A stretch of DNA of 64,000 bases from an uncultured Sphingomonadaceae bacterium (GCA_947497085.1 CANMFE010000002.1:372001-436000); one strand, 5' to 3'; positions 48,640 through 58,503 are shown, numbered from the stretch's first letter. Notes: generated by a model from the sequence alone, not told the origin. Numbers and translations: made by a program.

Positions 48640-48934
48640 ATGCTCCAGAAAAGCCTGTCTTGAGCTTGCCGAAAGGTCCCGCCCGGGATAAACTGTATAT
48701 GCCATAAATAAATGAAATATAACAATTATTATGAATTTACAGTGCAGAAGGTCCCGCCGGTAAGCCGGAAGGTCCCGGCATATTCCAATTCCCTCACGGT
48801 TGTTTTGCGCTGTTTTTGTTCAGTCCATCACTGTCAAAGAGCCGCCACCGGGCTAGCACAGCTATGCCCGTGTAGGACAGAGGTTCATGAGGATCGGGGA
48901 GTGACAGCAGTAACCAATGTCTCCCACGCACCTG
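48640..48934. other. Non-coding gap with repeated GGTCCCG motifs
   Basis: 295 bp between the VOC gene and msrB with no convincing ORF. GGTCCCG occurs three times (about 48675, 48750 and 48771), and TTGAGCTTGCCGAA near 48660 looks like a degraded half of the CTGAGCTTGTCGAA repeat. Nothing else was recognised. Confidence 0.5.
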
Positions 48935-49453
48935 TTACCCAGGCCGGAAATCCATCGCCACGCCGTTCATGCAATAGCGTTTGCCCGTTGGCTTTGGACC
49001 ATCATTGAACACATGGCCCAGGTGCCCGCCGCAGCGGCGACAATGCACTTCGGTGCGCGGCACGCCAATCTTGTAATCGGTGGATGTGCCAATCGCGTTT
49101 TTGAGCGGCGTATAGAAACTGGGCCAGCCGGTCCCGCTTTCAAATTTGGTGCGTGAGGAATACAGCGGCAGGGCGCAGCCTGCGCAAATATAAATGCCCT
49201 TGCGCTTTTCCCTGTTGAGCTTGCTCGAATAGGGCCGCTCTGTGCCTGCCTGCCGGAGTATCCGGTATTCCGCCGGTGTAAGCTGCCTGCGCCATGCGGC
49301 ATCACTTTTGGTGATGGGGAATTTGCGTTTTGTCCGCGCATCCGCGCTTGCCCCGCGGCTGATCGTATAGCCCGTTCCAGCCAGGCCCAAAGCCGCCAGC
49401 GCGCCCAGAAAAAAGCGCCGGTTTTTCGGTTCCTGTCTAGCGTTGTGATCCAT
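48935..49453 (-). CDS. msrB: Peptide-methionine (R)-S-oxide reductase, Tat-exported
   Basis: A 172-residue MsrB that reduces methionine-R-sulfoxide in proteins. A twin-arginine signal (NRRFFLGALAALGLAG) points to the periplasm. The zinc ligands are in CAGCALPLY and CRRCGGHLGHVF, and the catalytic Cys is in RYCMNGVAM. ATG 49453 is chosen with GGAGG 9 bp upstream; an ATG at 49462 abuts the same site. No msrA or msrP-type partner is adjacent. Confidence 0.92.
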   Translation of the reverse strand: MDHNARQEPKNRRFFLGALAALGLAGTGYTISRGASADARTKRKFPITKSDAAWRRQLTPAEYRILRQAGTERPYSSKLNREKRKGIYICAGCALPLYSSRTKFESGTGWPSFYTPLKNAIGTSTDYKIGVPRTEVHCRRCGGHLGHVFNDGPKPTGKRYCMNGVAMDFRPG

Positions 49454-49528
49454 GGCAGTCATCCTCCAGCGGTCCATATAACATATGGATATACGTCGCA
49501 GGACGCCAAAAGGTTACAAGTTTGCGGC

Positions 49529-50791
49529 CTAATAATTGGTGAGTTCGACATCCATCGATTTATAGCCGTGTACGAAACAGGCGCTGACCCGTTCAGGCTC
49601 ACTCAGCACATTGGCGCGGATTCGGCGCTTCGCCATTTCCTCCAGCAATACCGAAATCTGCAGCTCGGCAAGCCGCGCCCCGACACAGCGGTGGATACCA
49701 TAGCCAAAGGCTAGGTGCCGCCGCGCATTCTCGCGGTCGACAATCAGTTTGTCCGGATTTTCAAACACGCTTTCATCGCGGTTGCCCGAAATATACCAGA
49801 GCGCCAGCTTGTCACCCTTTTTGATATCGGCCCCGAACAGTTCTGTATCCTGAAGCGCGGTGCGCCGCATATGCGCAAGCGGTGTCTGCCAGCGGATAAC
49901 TTCCGATGTCGCATTGGCGATAAGGTCAGGGTTTTGCTCCAGCTTTTCACGCTCATCGGGGAACTTGTCGAGGCCATATACCGCCCCCGACATGCTGTTG
50001 CGCGTGGTGTCATTCCCGCCGACGATCAACAGTACCAGATTGCCCATAAATTCCATTTCATCCATATGGTTGGTGGCATCCGAATGGATCATCATTGAAA
50101 TCAGATCGGGCGCGGGCGGCTGATTCACGCGCTCATCCCACAGTTTTTTGAAATAGGCCCCCATTTCAAACAGGTGGCCCATGCGTTCTTCACGCATTTC
50201 AGGCGAGCGGGCGAGCTCGATATCCCCGGCCCAGTCAGACCAGAATGTCAGTTTGCGGCGATCCTCCCAAGGAAAGTCGAACAATATCGCCAGCATTTGC
50301 GTTGTGAGCTCAATCGACACACGATCAACCCAGTCAAATGTTTTGCCAATGGGTAGGTCATCAAGAATTTCCGCGGTGCGGCGGCGTACGTCGGCTTCCA
50401 TTTCCTTGATATTGGTTGGGGTGAATTTCGGTGCGACAGTGCGCCGTTGCCCGGTATGTTTGGGCCGGTCCATGGCAATGAACATGGGCAGAACTATGTC
50501 GTTCTCAGCCTCTTCATCATTCAGGTCGGCAATGGTAATCCCGCCATGTTCATAGGAAGAGGAATAAATGTCGGGCAGAGCCTCGACATGCTGGATCGGT
50601 TTATAGGTGGACACATTCCAGTGCGCACCAAACTCGCTTTCCTCAACCTTGTAGACCGGTGCAGTCTCCCGCAGCTTGCGGAAAGGTTCCTGCCAGCGGT
50701 CTTCACGGTACATATCCGGCAGGGTCATGTCGAAAGGATCGGTCTGGGCCGGTTTTTCGGTGGAACAGCATTTCGGGGCGGCAGTCGCCAT
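49529..50791 (-). CDS. Cytochrome P450, CYP153-like
   Basis: A 420-residue soluble bacterial P450. I-helix GGNDTTRNSMSG (258-269), ExxR EVIR (297-300) and haem-binding FGYGIHRCVG (Cys369). The I-helix sequence and the spacing resemble the CYP153 alkane/fatty-acid terminal hydroxylase family, but related terpene-oxidising P450s cannot be ruled out. ATG 50791 has AGGAG 8 bp upstream. No ferredoxin or ferredoxin reductase gene is near. Confidence 0.88.
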   Translation of the reverse strand: MATAAPKCCSTEKPAQTDPFDMTLPDMYREDRWQEPFRKLRETAPVYKVEESEFGAHWNVSTYKPIQHVEALPDIYSSSYEHGGITIADLNDEEAENDIVLPMFIAMDRPKHTGQRRTVAPKFTPTNIKEMEADVRRRTAEILDDLPIGKTFDWVDRVSIELTTQMLAILFDFPWEDRRKLTFWSDWAGDIELARSPEMREERMGHLFEMGAYFKKLWDERVNQPPAPDLISMMIHSDATNHMDEMEFMGNLVLLIVGGNDTTRNSMSGAVYGLDKFPDEREKLEQNPDLIANATSEVIRWQTPLAHMRRTALQDTELFGADIKKGDKLALWYISGNRDESVFENPDKLIVDRENARRHLAFGYGIHRCVGARLAELQISVLLEEMAKRRIRANVLSEPERVSACFVHGYKSMDVELTNY

Positions 50792-50940
50792 GGTTTTTCT
50801 CCTGTCACTGGGAGCTGCCATCGGGCCCGCGACCCCCACCCAGGCATTTTGCGCCTCGTGGAGCATTCAGGTCAACTCTCGCCTGTTCCGTCTGCTCTCT
50901 CTTTAGCGGAATGCATATCCGGAACCACTCCATTGCTAAC

Positions 50941-50963
50941 ACTGATGTCAGTAATGTCAAGCG
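50941..50963 (-). promoter_or_regulatory. Candidate P450 promoter with palindromic operator
   Basis: The minus strand reads TTGACA (about 50955-50960) as a possible -35, followed by the palindrome ACTGA-CA-TCAGT at 50941-50952 inside the spacer. It is 150 bp upstream of the P450 start. No regulator gene is adjacent. Confidence 0.35.
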
Positions 50964-51023
50964 GCCCGTTGCGGTTTGCGCCCTTTATTGCGCGGTCATG
51001 GAATGCCGGAATGGGGGTCGGTG

Positions 51024-52250
51024 CTAGCTCGGCTGCGTGAATAGCCGCTTGAAAAAACCCTGTTTTGCGCCGCCGCCGGACTTCATGACGTTGCGCCGAA
51101 ATATGCTGGCACCGATGCGCACAATCAGGATGGCCCAGCCAATCTGCCATGCAAGTGCGAACAGGTGCGGCCATATCGACTCGAGCTGTGCCGCACGTGC
51201 CAGCATGGCAAAGGGTGAGCTGAACGGGAAAATCGCTGCAAAGACCTCGATCGGCTCACCCAGTTTTGTGACCGCATAGGAGGCAAGGCCGAATACCAGC
51301 AGCTGCGCCATCGTGACGGGCATGGACAGCGTCTGCACCTCGCGCACCGTGGTCGCCATCGCGCCTATACCAAGGAACAGCGAGCCGAGCAGCAGATAGG
51401 CCATCGAAAAATAGAGAAAGGCGAGCAGGATGAATATCGGCCAGCCAATGGCGGGGACCGGCAGGCTAGGCAGGCCCGGTCCGAATGTCTGTATCGCAAA
51501 CGCACCCACGGTAATCCACACCGCAATGCCGATAAACGCCATGGCCAGCATGGCAAACAGCTTGCCGATAAAGATCGCGTCAATAGGTACCGCTGCCGCG
51601 AGTATCTCGATTATCTTATTAGTCTTTTCCTCAACGAGGTTGGACAGCACCATGCCGGCGAGCAGCATGGTGAGCAGGAACAGCGCCACCTGTGACGCCT
51701 GCGCGGTCAGCAGCTGGTTTTTCGCCTTGGCACCCTCGCTGTCGGCGATAATGTCTGTGGCCACGGTGACAGGCGGTGTATCGGATGCACTGCGCGCCGT
51801 ATCGATCAGAAGTCCTATCTCTCCCTGCCAGCGCTGCACATCCTCTGCCGCTCCGGTGAACAGCGGCGCATCAAAACTGCCCGACAGCGCGGCAATATAT
51901 TTCTCTGCGCTATCACCTTCTCCCTTGCGCGCGAGCATGGTCGCCACCTGCGCCGGAATATCGGTTTGTGGCGGCACGATCCTGAGCTCTGGCAGACGCC
52001 GCTGGCCAATTTGCGTGACCAACCGGTCACGGGCGGCCGTCAGGGCAGCGGCTTCATCCGCGGGCAGCACCACCGCCACCAGCGGCTGGTCGATTTCTTT
52101 CGCCATCTGCTGGCCAAGGCCCCCTGCGGCAATGCCTATGGCCAGCGGGAAAAGCGGGCCGAGCAGGAAAAAGAAAAACGCCTTGGAAAAAATAATCGCG
52201 GCAAAGTCGCGGCGCGCAATCACAAATGCGCTACGAATCAGTTCTCTCAT
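51024..52250 (-). CDS. ABC-2 type transporter permease (NatB-like)
   Basis: A 408-residue inner-membrane permease. It has one N-terminal helix (FFFLLGPLFPLAIGIAAGG), a large extracytoplasmic loop (about 50-175), then five to six helices from residue 180 including VEEKTNKIIEILAAAVP, typical of ABC-2 exporters. Its start overlaps the stop of the ATPase gene by 4 bp. NatAB-type systems export sodium or drugs; the substrate here is unknown. Confidence 0.85.
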   Translation of the reverse strand: MRELIRSAFVIARRDFAAIIFSKAFFFFLLGPLFPLAIGIAAGGLGQQMAKEIDQPLVAVVLPADEAAALTAARDRLVTQIGQRRLPELRIVPPQTDIPAQVATMLARKGEGDSAEKYIAALSGSFDAPLFTGAAEDVQRWQGEIGLLIDTARSASDTPPVTVATDIIADSEGAKAKNQLLTAQASQVALFLLTMLLAGMVLSNLVEEKTNKIIEILAAAVPIDAIFIGKLFAMLAMAFIGIAVWITVGAFAIQTFGPGLPSLPVPAIGWPIFILLAFLYFSMAYLLLGSLFLGIGAMATTVREVQTLSMPVTMAQLLVFGLASYAVTKLGEPIEVFAAIFPFSSPFAMLARAAQLESIWPHLFALAWQIGWAILIVRIGASIFRRNVMKSGGGAKQGFFKRLFTQPS

Positions 52251-53185
52251 GCTGGCACCTCCGCTTCGGCTTCATCCATTTTCCGGGCCGCCGCTTCCCC
52301 TGCTATCGCCACAAAGGCATCGTGCAGGCCGGGGCGTTCAATCGAAAGCGATTCGATCCCTGCCTGCCCGTCTATCAGCGATTTGAGTAGCGGCTCCACA
52401 CCGGTTTCAGGAAGCGTGAAATGCCAGAAATCGCCCCTGCGTTCGGATTCTTGCGGCAACGCTTTTCGCCACGGTCCATCCTGCGCGCGCGTTTCCAGTG
52501 TCACTTGCGGGCGCAGCCGGTCACGCGCCGTGGATACTTTCCCGTGAAACGGCACCTTGCCGCCTGCGATAATCGCGATTTCCTCACACAGCCGTTCGGC
52601 ATGGGCAATGACATGGGTGGAAAATATTACCGTCACACCGCGGTCCGCCTGCGCGCGAATCATGTTTTCCAGTTTGCCCTGATTCAGGGCATCCAGCCCC
52701 GAAAAAGGTTCGTCCAGCACAATCAGTTTCGGCTCATGCACAATCGTGCCGAGCAGCTGCACGGTCTGCGCCATGCCCTTGGACAGCATCCGTACTTCCT
52801 TGTCCGCCGCCGCGCCAAGTCCGCTTTCTTCCAATAGCTGGCGCCCACGTTCGCGCCCGGTTTTCAGCGGCAGGCCGCGCAGCGCGCCCATGAACGCAAT
52901 CGCGTCATAGGCTTTCATCGACTGGTACAGCCCGCGTTCTTCGGGAAGGTATCCGACCTGCTTCGCCACAGATAATGGCCGGTCGCTGCCCAGCAATGTG
53001 CGCGATCCTTCATCAGGGTCAATAATACCCAGCAGCATGCGCAGCATCGTTGTCTTGCCCGCGCCATTTGGCCCCAATATGCCAAATATACTGCCTTTTG
53101 GAACTGTCAGGTCGATCCCGTCCACAGCGCAAAATTCATCGAAATATTTGACCAGGCCGCGCGCCTCAATCGCATGTTCACTCAC
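52247..53185 (-). CDS. ABC transporter ATP-binding protein (NatA-like)
   Basis: A 312-residue ATPase. Walker A GPNGAGKTT (38-46), a signature region LSKGMAQTVQ in place of LSGGQ (usual for NatA-type proteins), and Walker B LIVLDEPFSGLD. The C-terminal ~90 residues form a regulatory extension. It is paired with the overlapping permease gene and faces away from queG, so the shared 56-bp gap holds both promoters. Confidence 0.9.
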   Translation of the reverse strand: MSEHAIEARGLVKYFDEFCAVDGIDLTVPKGSIFGILGPNGAGKTTMLRMLLGIIDPDEGSRTLLGSDRPLSVAKQVGYLPEERGLYQSMKAYDAIAFMGALRGLPLKTGRERGRQLLEESGLGAAADKEVRMLSKGMAQTVQLLGTIVHEPKLIVLDEPFSGLDALNQGKLENMIRAQADRGVTVIFSTHVIAHAERLCEEIAIIAGGKVPFHGKVSTARDRLRPQVTLETRAQDGPWRKALPQESERRGDFWHFTLPETGVEPLLKSLIDGQAGIESLSIERPGLHDAFVAIAGEAAARKMDEAEAEVPA

Positions 53186-53241
53186 GCATGATTTCCTTTT
53201 CGGTGTGGACAGTTTCGTATCCGGCAGGGTAGCGGTGCTAT

Positions 53242-54387
53242 ATGCAAAGCGCCAAGATTAAATTAACGGCAGATAATTTTCCGGACTGGCGGGCCGCACT
53301 GGAGGCGGAGGCCAAGGCGCTTGGCCTTGCAAAAATAGGCATTGCCGAGGCCGCGCTGGATGATGCGCATCACCGGCGGCTTTCCGAATGGGTAGAAAGC
53401 GGCGCGCATGGTGATATGGACTGGATGGAAAGCCGTATTGCCGAGCGCGCGCAGCCGCAAACATTATGGCCGGACGTGAAAAGCGCGATCGTGCTGGGCA
53501 TGAGCTATGCGCCTGACAAAGATCCAATGCGCCTTGCACAGGCCCGCGATCATGGCCGCATTTCGGTCTATGCACAGGGCACTGATTATCACAAGACATT
53601 CAAGAAAGCGCTGAAAAACCTGGCCCGATGGGTGGTGGAAACAACGGGCAGCGAGGTAAAGGTGTTTGTCGATACCGCGCCTGTTTCCGAAAAACCGCTG
53701 GCGGCCAAAGCAGGGCTTGGCTGGCAGGGCAAGCATACCAATCTGGTCAGCACATCGCATGGCAGCTGGCTGTTTCTGGGCGCGATTTACACCAGTGCGG
53801 AATTACCGGCAGATACGGCAGAAACCGACCATTGTGGCAGCTGCACCGCGTGTCAGGATGTCTGCCCGACCCATGCTTTTCCAGCGCCCTACCGGCTTGA
53901 TGCGCGCGCCTGTATTTCCTTCCTGACCATTGAGAATAAAGGCCCTATCCCACATCAGTATCGCCGCGCCATGGGTAATCATATCTATGGCTGTGATGAT
54001 TGTCTGGCGGTATGCCCCTGGAACAAGTTTGCGGGTGCAGCACAACGTAACAAGGCATATCTGCCCCGCGCCGAACTCGCCGCACCTGACCTGGCCTCAC
54101 TGCTGGCGATGGATGATGCCGCGTTCCGGGAAATCTTCGCTGGCTCACCCATCAAGCGTACAGGCCGCAGCCGGATGGTACGCAACAGCCTGATCGCAGC
54201 TGGGAATAGCGGCAACACAGGCTATATCCCGCAAATCTGCGCGCTGCTCAATGATGACAGCGGGATTGTGCGCGGCGCGGCAATCTGGGCGCTGGGTGAA
54301 ATTGATCCTGAACGTTTTGCCCGCGAACATGCAGCCCGCGCATCACAGGAAACCGACCCTGCGGTGCAGGCCGAGTGGATGCGGTAA
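53242..54387 (+). CDS. queG: Epoxyqueuosine reductase
   Basis: Cobalamin-dependent Fe-S enzyme that makes queuosine in tRNA, last step. 381 residues: N-terminal cobalamin-binding domain (GLAKIGIAEA, VKVFVDTAPVSEKPLAAKAGLGW), two 4Fe-4S clusters (CGSCTACQDVCPT and CDDCLAVCPW), and HEAT-like repeats at the end (LLNDDSGIVRGAAIWALGEI). The start ATG 53242 is the first in frame. It converges with the protease gene. Confidence 0.94.
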   Translation: MQSAKIKLTADNFPDWRAALEAEAKALGLAKIGIAEAALDDAHHRRLSEWVESGAHGDMDWMESRIAERAQPQTLWPDVKSAIVLGMSYAPDKDPMRLAQARDHGRISVYAQGTDYHKTFKKALKNLARWVVETTGSEVKVFVDTAPVSEKPLAAKAGLGWQGKHTNLVSTSHGSWLFLGAIYTSAELPADTAETDHCGSCTACQDVCPTHAFPAPYRLDARACISFLTIENKGPIPHQYRRAMGNHIYGCDDCLAVCPWNKFAGAAQRNKAYLPRAELAAPDLASLLAMDDAAFREIFAGSPIKRTGRSRMVRNSLIAAGNSGNTGYIPQICALLNDDSGIVRGAAIWALGEIDPERFAREHAARASQETDPAVQAEWMR

Positions 54388-54416
54388 TGCCCGGCCGAAA
54401 CCACATCCGCGTCCGC

Positions 54417-56804
54417 CTAAAAATCCCTTGAGAATCGTATGGCCACACCCTTGTCATCAGGGGCGGTCGCAAAATGTCCGGGCTGTGTCCGGTAAAATAT
54501 ACTGGCAGTCATATAACCGCCCCAAAGGCCCCGCGCATAACCCAGCTCACCAGCCAGTTCGCGGCCCGAAGGAGAAAGATTGAACCGCTGCGTGGCAAAG
54601 CCGGTCTGTAACGTGCTGTAATCATAGCTGACGGGCACATTCAGCCTGAACGCGCCGTCACTCACCCTGAGCGGTTGGGACAGGCGCAGGGACAGTCTAT
54701 CGCTATCCGTCGCAATGCCCGTCTTGCTGAAATCAGCGGCAAAAGAGCTGCTCCATAGCTGGCTGCCCGAAGTCAGCAGGCCGCCGGTCCGCGGGCGGGT
54801 ATAGCCCTGCCGCCAGGCAAACCCCGCCTGCCACCCCTGCCCCAGGTCAAAGCGCGACCCGGCATCAAAAAATACGGTCTGTGCGCCGCGCCCGCCCAGC
54901 GCGGCAGTGAATTTGCCGCCCAATACCGTCTGTTCCTCATCCAGCAGTGTCAGCCCCAGAGTGATATGGGCATCACGCCACTTCCGGTCCACCGCCAGGC
55001 CCAGGCTGGTATAGCCATAACGCTGCGCCCGGCTGTCCAATGTTGTCCATAGGCTTTCGCCGTGAACAAGGGCTTTTCCGCGTTCCATATTCACGGTCAG
55101 GCCAGTATGGCCGAGCTGGTGGCGTATGGCGGCTGCACTATCCGGTGACTTGCTGAAGCCCAGTGCGTGGCCGGGGGACTGCGCGATCAGAAATGCGGGC
55201 TCGCGTGCACCCTGCAGGCTGGCCACCAGACCATCTGCGCCGCGTTTTATGCCAAATCCCAAAGTGGTTTTGGGCGAAAGGCGCGTCAAAACCGCTCCCG
55301 CCAGCACTTGCGCCTTGTCCGCCTCCACATAAGCAAGCCTGAGCGGCGCACGGACAATTTCGCCATTCTGTCCGGGTGCGATCGTCACCGCTATGTGCGA
55401 TGTGCCGCCCGCTGCGGACAGGGTCCGCACACGCGCCGACAATGCAGATTCGAGTTTTTTCTCACGCGGCGATGCACGCAGCGAATTGCCAATGTCGGCG
55501 CCATAGGCACGGCCATAGCTATCCAGAACGACAGCCTGTATCGATTGCCCGCCCTGCCCCGCATCGCCCATAGGCGCTGATGTGATGCCGGTATTGGCGG
55601 CGAGCGAAACCGCTGTCCCTGTACCCGCCAGTGCCGTCTGACCCTGCGGTTTGAATGCCTCGGTTATGTCCAATATGCCGCGGCCATATATCGCATCTGT
55701 GCCCGCGGCTCCCGCATCACGCCCAGTGTCAAGGAGAAGCTCAACTATCTGCGCGCCAGTAAGATTGGGAAACGCCTGTGCCAGCAAAGCAGCCGCACCG
55801 CTTATCTGCGGCGCGGAAAAACTCGTGCCGCCAAACAGGGTCACAAAACCGCCACTGTCGACAGCAAGTTCGCCATTTTCATAAATGCAACACAGGCTTT
55901 CCCCCAAAGCTGCCAGATAGGACGGGGCATATATACCCGCACGGTTGCTAAAGTTTGAAATCCTGCTCTGCCTGTTAACGGAGCCCGCGATTATCACCAG
56001 TCCGTTGCCCGCTTCCTGTAAGGCAGCGGCAAATGGATCAGGGTTGTTGGGATCGATATCGGGATCATCCGTGACATCGCCGTCATTACCGGCAGCCACA
56101 ATCACGACCACACCCGCCTTGGTGGCGCTATCAATTGCTTGCAACACCCGGACCGGTGGCCGCGAACCGCCAATCGAGAGGTTGATGACGCGCGCACCGG
56201 AACGCACTGAATGGTCAATAGCCGCAGCAATGGCATTATTGTCATAGCCGCAGCCTTCATCCGCGCGTTCCTCCGCGGTGCAATTGATCTGGTCATCAGT
56301 GCGCAGCACCAGCAGGTCGGCATCAAAAGCTATGCCATGCACACCCCGGTCATCTTTCGCACCTGCCGCAATCTGTGCCACCATTGTGCCATGTCCGTCC
56401 ACGTCGTTGATGTTGGCATTGCCCGCAAAATCAACCGAGGCAGAATTGATGCGCCCGGCAAATTCGGGGCTGTCAATATCTATCCCGCTGTCAATTATCC
56501 CGATTGTAACGCCATCCCCTGTCGCGCCATTTTGATAGGCTGTTGCCGCGCCATGGAAATCGGGTCCATCGGACCGCCTGAATTCCGCTGTGTCAAACTG
56601 GCCGGATGTAGGCGGCGGCGGGGGTGGTGGCGGAGGAGGCGGTGGTGGTGGTGGCGGTGGTGTAACGGGCGGCGGAGATGTGACTACCCGCGTGCCAGAA
56701 CCCCCACCTCCGCCACAGGCCGATAGTGACGCCATGGCAAGTGCAGCAACACCTAGATATAAAATGGATTTGCGCGAAGCCGCGATATATTCTGGTCCTG
56801 GCAT
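54417..56804 (-). CDS. Lipidated subtilisin-type (S8) serine autotransporter protease
   Basis: A 795-residue surface protease. A signal peptide ends in lipobox LSAC (Cys30), followed by a Gly-rich turn and 17 consecutive prolines (49-65). The S8 domain has Asp105 (GIIDSGID), His138 (DGHGTMV) and Ser328 (GGTSFSAP). The C-terminal ~280 residues look like a beta barrel and end in FSRDF, as in autotransporters. This resembles NalP of Neisseria in lipidation, protease and barrel layout. ATG 56804 is used; GTG 56810 is possible. Confidence 0.85.
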   Translation of the reverse strand: MPGPEYIAASRKSILYLGVAALAMASLSACGGGGGSGTRVVTSPPPVTPPPPPPPPPPPPPPPPPTSGQFDTAEFRRSDGPDFHGAATAYQNGATGDGVTIGIIDSGIDIDSPEFAGRINSASVDFAGNANINDVDGHGTMVAQIAAGAKDDRGVHGIAFDADLLVLRTDDQINCTAEERADEGCGYDNNAIAAAIDHSVRSGARVINLSIGGSRPPVRVLQAIDSATKAGVVVIVAAGNDGDVTDDPDIDPNNPDPFAAALQEAGNGLVIIAGSVNRQSRISNFSNRAGIYAPSYLAALGESLCCIYENGELAVDSGGFVTLFGGTSFSAPQISGAAALLAQAFPNLTGAQIVELLLDTGRDAGAAGTDAIYGRGILDITEAFKPQGQTALAGTGTAVSLAANTGITSAPMGDAGQGGQSIQAVVLDSYGRAYGADIGNSLRASPREKKLESALSARVRTLSAAGGTSHIAVTIAPGQNGEIVRAPLRLAYVEADKAQVLAGAVLTRLSPKTTLGFGIKRGADGLVASLQGAREPAFLIAQSPGHALGFSKSPDSAAAIRHQLGHTGLTVNMERGKALVHGESLWTTLDSRAQRYGYTSLGLAVDRKWRDAHITLGLTLLDEEQTVLGGKFTAALGGRGAQTVFFDAGSRFDLGQGWQAGFAWRQGYTRPRTGGLLTSGSQLWSSSFAADFSKTGIATDSDRLSLRLSQPLRVSDGAFRLNVPVSYDYSTLQTGFATQRFNLSPSGRELAGELGYARGLWGGYMTASIFYRTQPGHFATAPDDKGVAIRFSRDF
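56611..56660. repeat. GGN trinucleotide run coding for polyproline
   Basis: Seventeen GGN triplets (mixed GGC, GGT, GGA, GGG) on the plus strand encode the Pro17 tract of the autotransporter on the minus strand. Being a multiple of three, expansion or contraction would not shift the frame but could change the length of the linker. Confidence 0.8.
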
Positions 56805-56945
56805 GGTCACTCTTTTATCCGCCGCATATGATACGGTATAATCAGTCGCTTTTTATGCATGAAAACATCTTATCCGTCCATGAACATGGGTGCGGCCAGC
56901 CAATATGCTTGCCCTTTTGCGCTCTGCTGTCTAGGCCTCACATCA

Positions 56946-57620
56946 ATGGCGCATCCCCTTTCCAACGTCCGCAACTGGATTTTCGATCTCGACAACACGC
57001 TTTATCCGGCATCAAATGACCTGTTTGCGCTGATAGATGAAAAAATGGGTATCTTCATTTCCGACCGGCTTCAATGCAGCCGTGAAGAAGCCTATCGCAT
57101 CCAGAAACAATATTTCCATAATCACGGCACCACGCTTGCCGGGTTGATGCGCCATGAGGGCGTTGATCCCCACGAATTCCTGGATTTTGTGCATAATATC
57201 GATTTGTCTCGGCTGGCCCCTGCCCCGCAGCTGAAAGCGGAAATTACAGCGCTTCCAGGCCGCAAATATATCTTTACCAATGCGGACCGCAGCTATGCGG
57301 CACGCGTGCTGCAAAAACTGGGTCTGGGCGGAATATTTTCCGGCATCCACGACATTCACGCCTGTGACTATCAGCCAAAACCGGAGAGATTCGCCTATAA
57401 TACCATGATTGATGCTTTTGCTGTCGATCCGGGCCAATCGCTTTTTGTCGAGGATATGGCCCGCAATCTGGCGCCCGCCAAAACACTTGGCATGGCGACC
57501 GTTTGGATTAATAACGGGTCTGAATGGGGTGATAAGGATGCGCATCCTGATTTTATCGATTATGAAATCGCCGACCTGACCGAATGGCTTGGCGAAGTGA
57601 ACAGTGCATTACAGCAGTAA
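56946..57620 (+). CDS. Pyrimidine 5'-nucleotidase, HAD superfamily
   Basis: A 224-residue HAD-type phosphatase resembling yeast SDT1. Motif [11 protein letters not shown] (D14, D16), motif II IFTNADR, the Lys region [11 protein letters not shown] and motif [20 protein letters not shown] 56946 gives the family-typical start; ATG 56859 or 56883 would add a Cys-rich head with no resemblance. It ends 10 bp before dapD, which it may share an operon with. Confidence 0.88.
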   Translation: MAHPLSNVRNWIFDLDNTLYPASNDLFALIDEKMGIFISDRLQCSREEAYRIQKQYFHNHGTTLAGLMRHEGVDPHEFLDFVHNIDLSRLAPAPQLKAEITALPGRKYIFTNADRSYAARVLQKLGLGGIFSGIHDIHACDYQPKPERFAYNTMIDAFAVDPGQSLFVEDMARNLAPAKTLGMATVWINNGSEWGDKDAHPDFIDYEIADLTEWLGEVNSALQQ

Positions 57621-57630
57621 AGGAAAGCAT

Positions 57631-58470
57631 ATGAGCGAGCAGATACAGGTGATTGTCGAAAAGGCATGGGAAGAACGCGATACGATATCTGTAACCACCA
57701 CAGGCGAAGCACGCGATGCGGTGGATGCGGCGCTCGAAATGCTCGACAATGGCAGCGCCCGCGTGGCCGAACCAACGGCAAATGGCTGGCAGGTGAACCA
57801 GTGGCTCAAAAAAGCGGTCCTGCTCTCCTTTCGCCTCAACGACAATGAAATCGCGGAAGGCGGCCCAGGCGGCGCAACATGGTTTGACAAGGTGCCATCC
57901 AAATTTGCGGGATGGGGTGAAAACCGCTTTCGTGAAGCAGGGTTTCGTGCCGTACCTGGTGCCATTGTGCGGCGCGGGTCACATGTCGGGCGCGGCGCGG
58001 TGTTGATGCCCAGTTTCATCAATATAGGTGCCTATGTCGATGAAGGTACAATGGTCGACACATGGGCCACGGTGGGCAGCTGTGCCCAGATTGGCAAGAA
58101 TGTGCATATATCCGGCGGCGCAGGCATTGGCGGCGTGCTGGAGCCTCTCCAGGCCGAACCGGTAGTGATTGAGGATGGCGCCTTTATCGGTGCGCGCTCC
58201 GAAGTCGCCGAAGGCGTACATATCGGCAAGGGGGCAGTGCTTTCCATGGGCGTGTATCTGGGCGCATCCACCAAGATCGTCGACCGCGCTAGCGGTGAGG
58301 TGCATATGGGCCGTGTGCCCGATTATGCGGTGGTGGTGCCGGGTGCAATGCCCGGAAAATCCCTGCCCGACGGCAAGCCCGGCCCCTCACTCTACTGTGC
58401 CGTTATCGTGAAGACCGTGGATGCGCAGACACGCTCCAAAACCGGGATCAACGAATTGCTGCGCGACTGA
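57631..58470 (+). CDS. dapD: 2,3,4,5-tetrahydropyridine-2,6-dicarboxylate N-succinyltransferase
   Basis: Fourth step of the succinylase route to diaminopimelate and lysine. 279 residues. The left-handed beta helix is seen in the hexapeptide repeats of residues 105-210 ([20 protein letters not shown] and following), with the substrate-region [12 protein letters not shown] just before. ATG 57631 has AAAGGAAAG upstream. It ends 34 bp before a strong terminator. Confidence 0.96.
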   Translation: MSEQIQVIVEKAWEERDTISVTTTGEARDAVDAALEMLDNGSARVAEPTANGWQVNQWLKKAVLLSFRLNDNEIAEGGPGGATWFDKVPSKFAGWGENRFREAGFRAVPGAIVRRGSHVGRGAVLMPSFINIGAYVDEGTMVDTWATVGSCAQIGKNVHISGGAGIGGVLEPLQAEPVVIEDGAFIGARSEVAEGVHIGKGAVLSMGVYLGASTKIVDRASGEVHMGRVPDYAVVVPGAMPGKSLPDGKPGPSLYCAVIVKTVDAQTRSKTGINELLRD

Positions 58471-58503
58471 CACAAAGCTTCAGACATACCGTGATACGTA
58501 AAT

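Noticed and set aside
48712..49008. Possible small ORF of 98 codons between VOC gene and msrB
   Set aside because: Cys/His-rich translation without similarity, overlaps msrB in antisense, no ribosome site.
54655..54690. CTCACCCTGAGCG resembling the REP repeat
   Set aside because: It lies in the coding barrel of the autotransporter, lacks the second arm and fits the codons; chance similarity.
56611..56660. Phase-variable simple repeat
   Set aside because: The unit is a triplet, so length change alters only the number of prolines and cannot switch the gene off.
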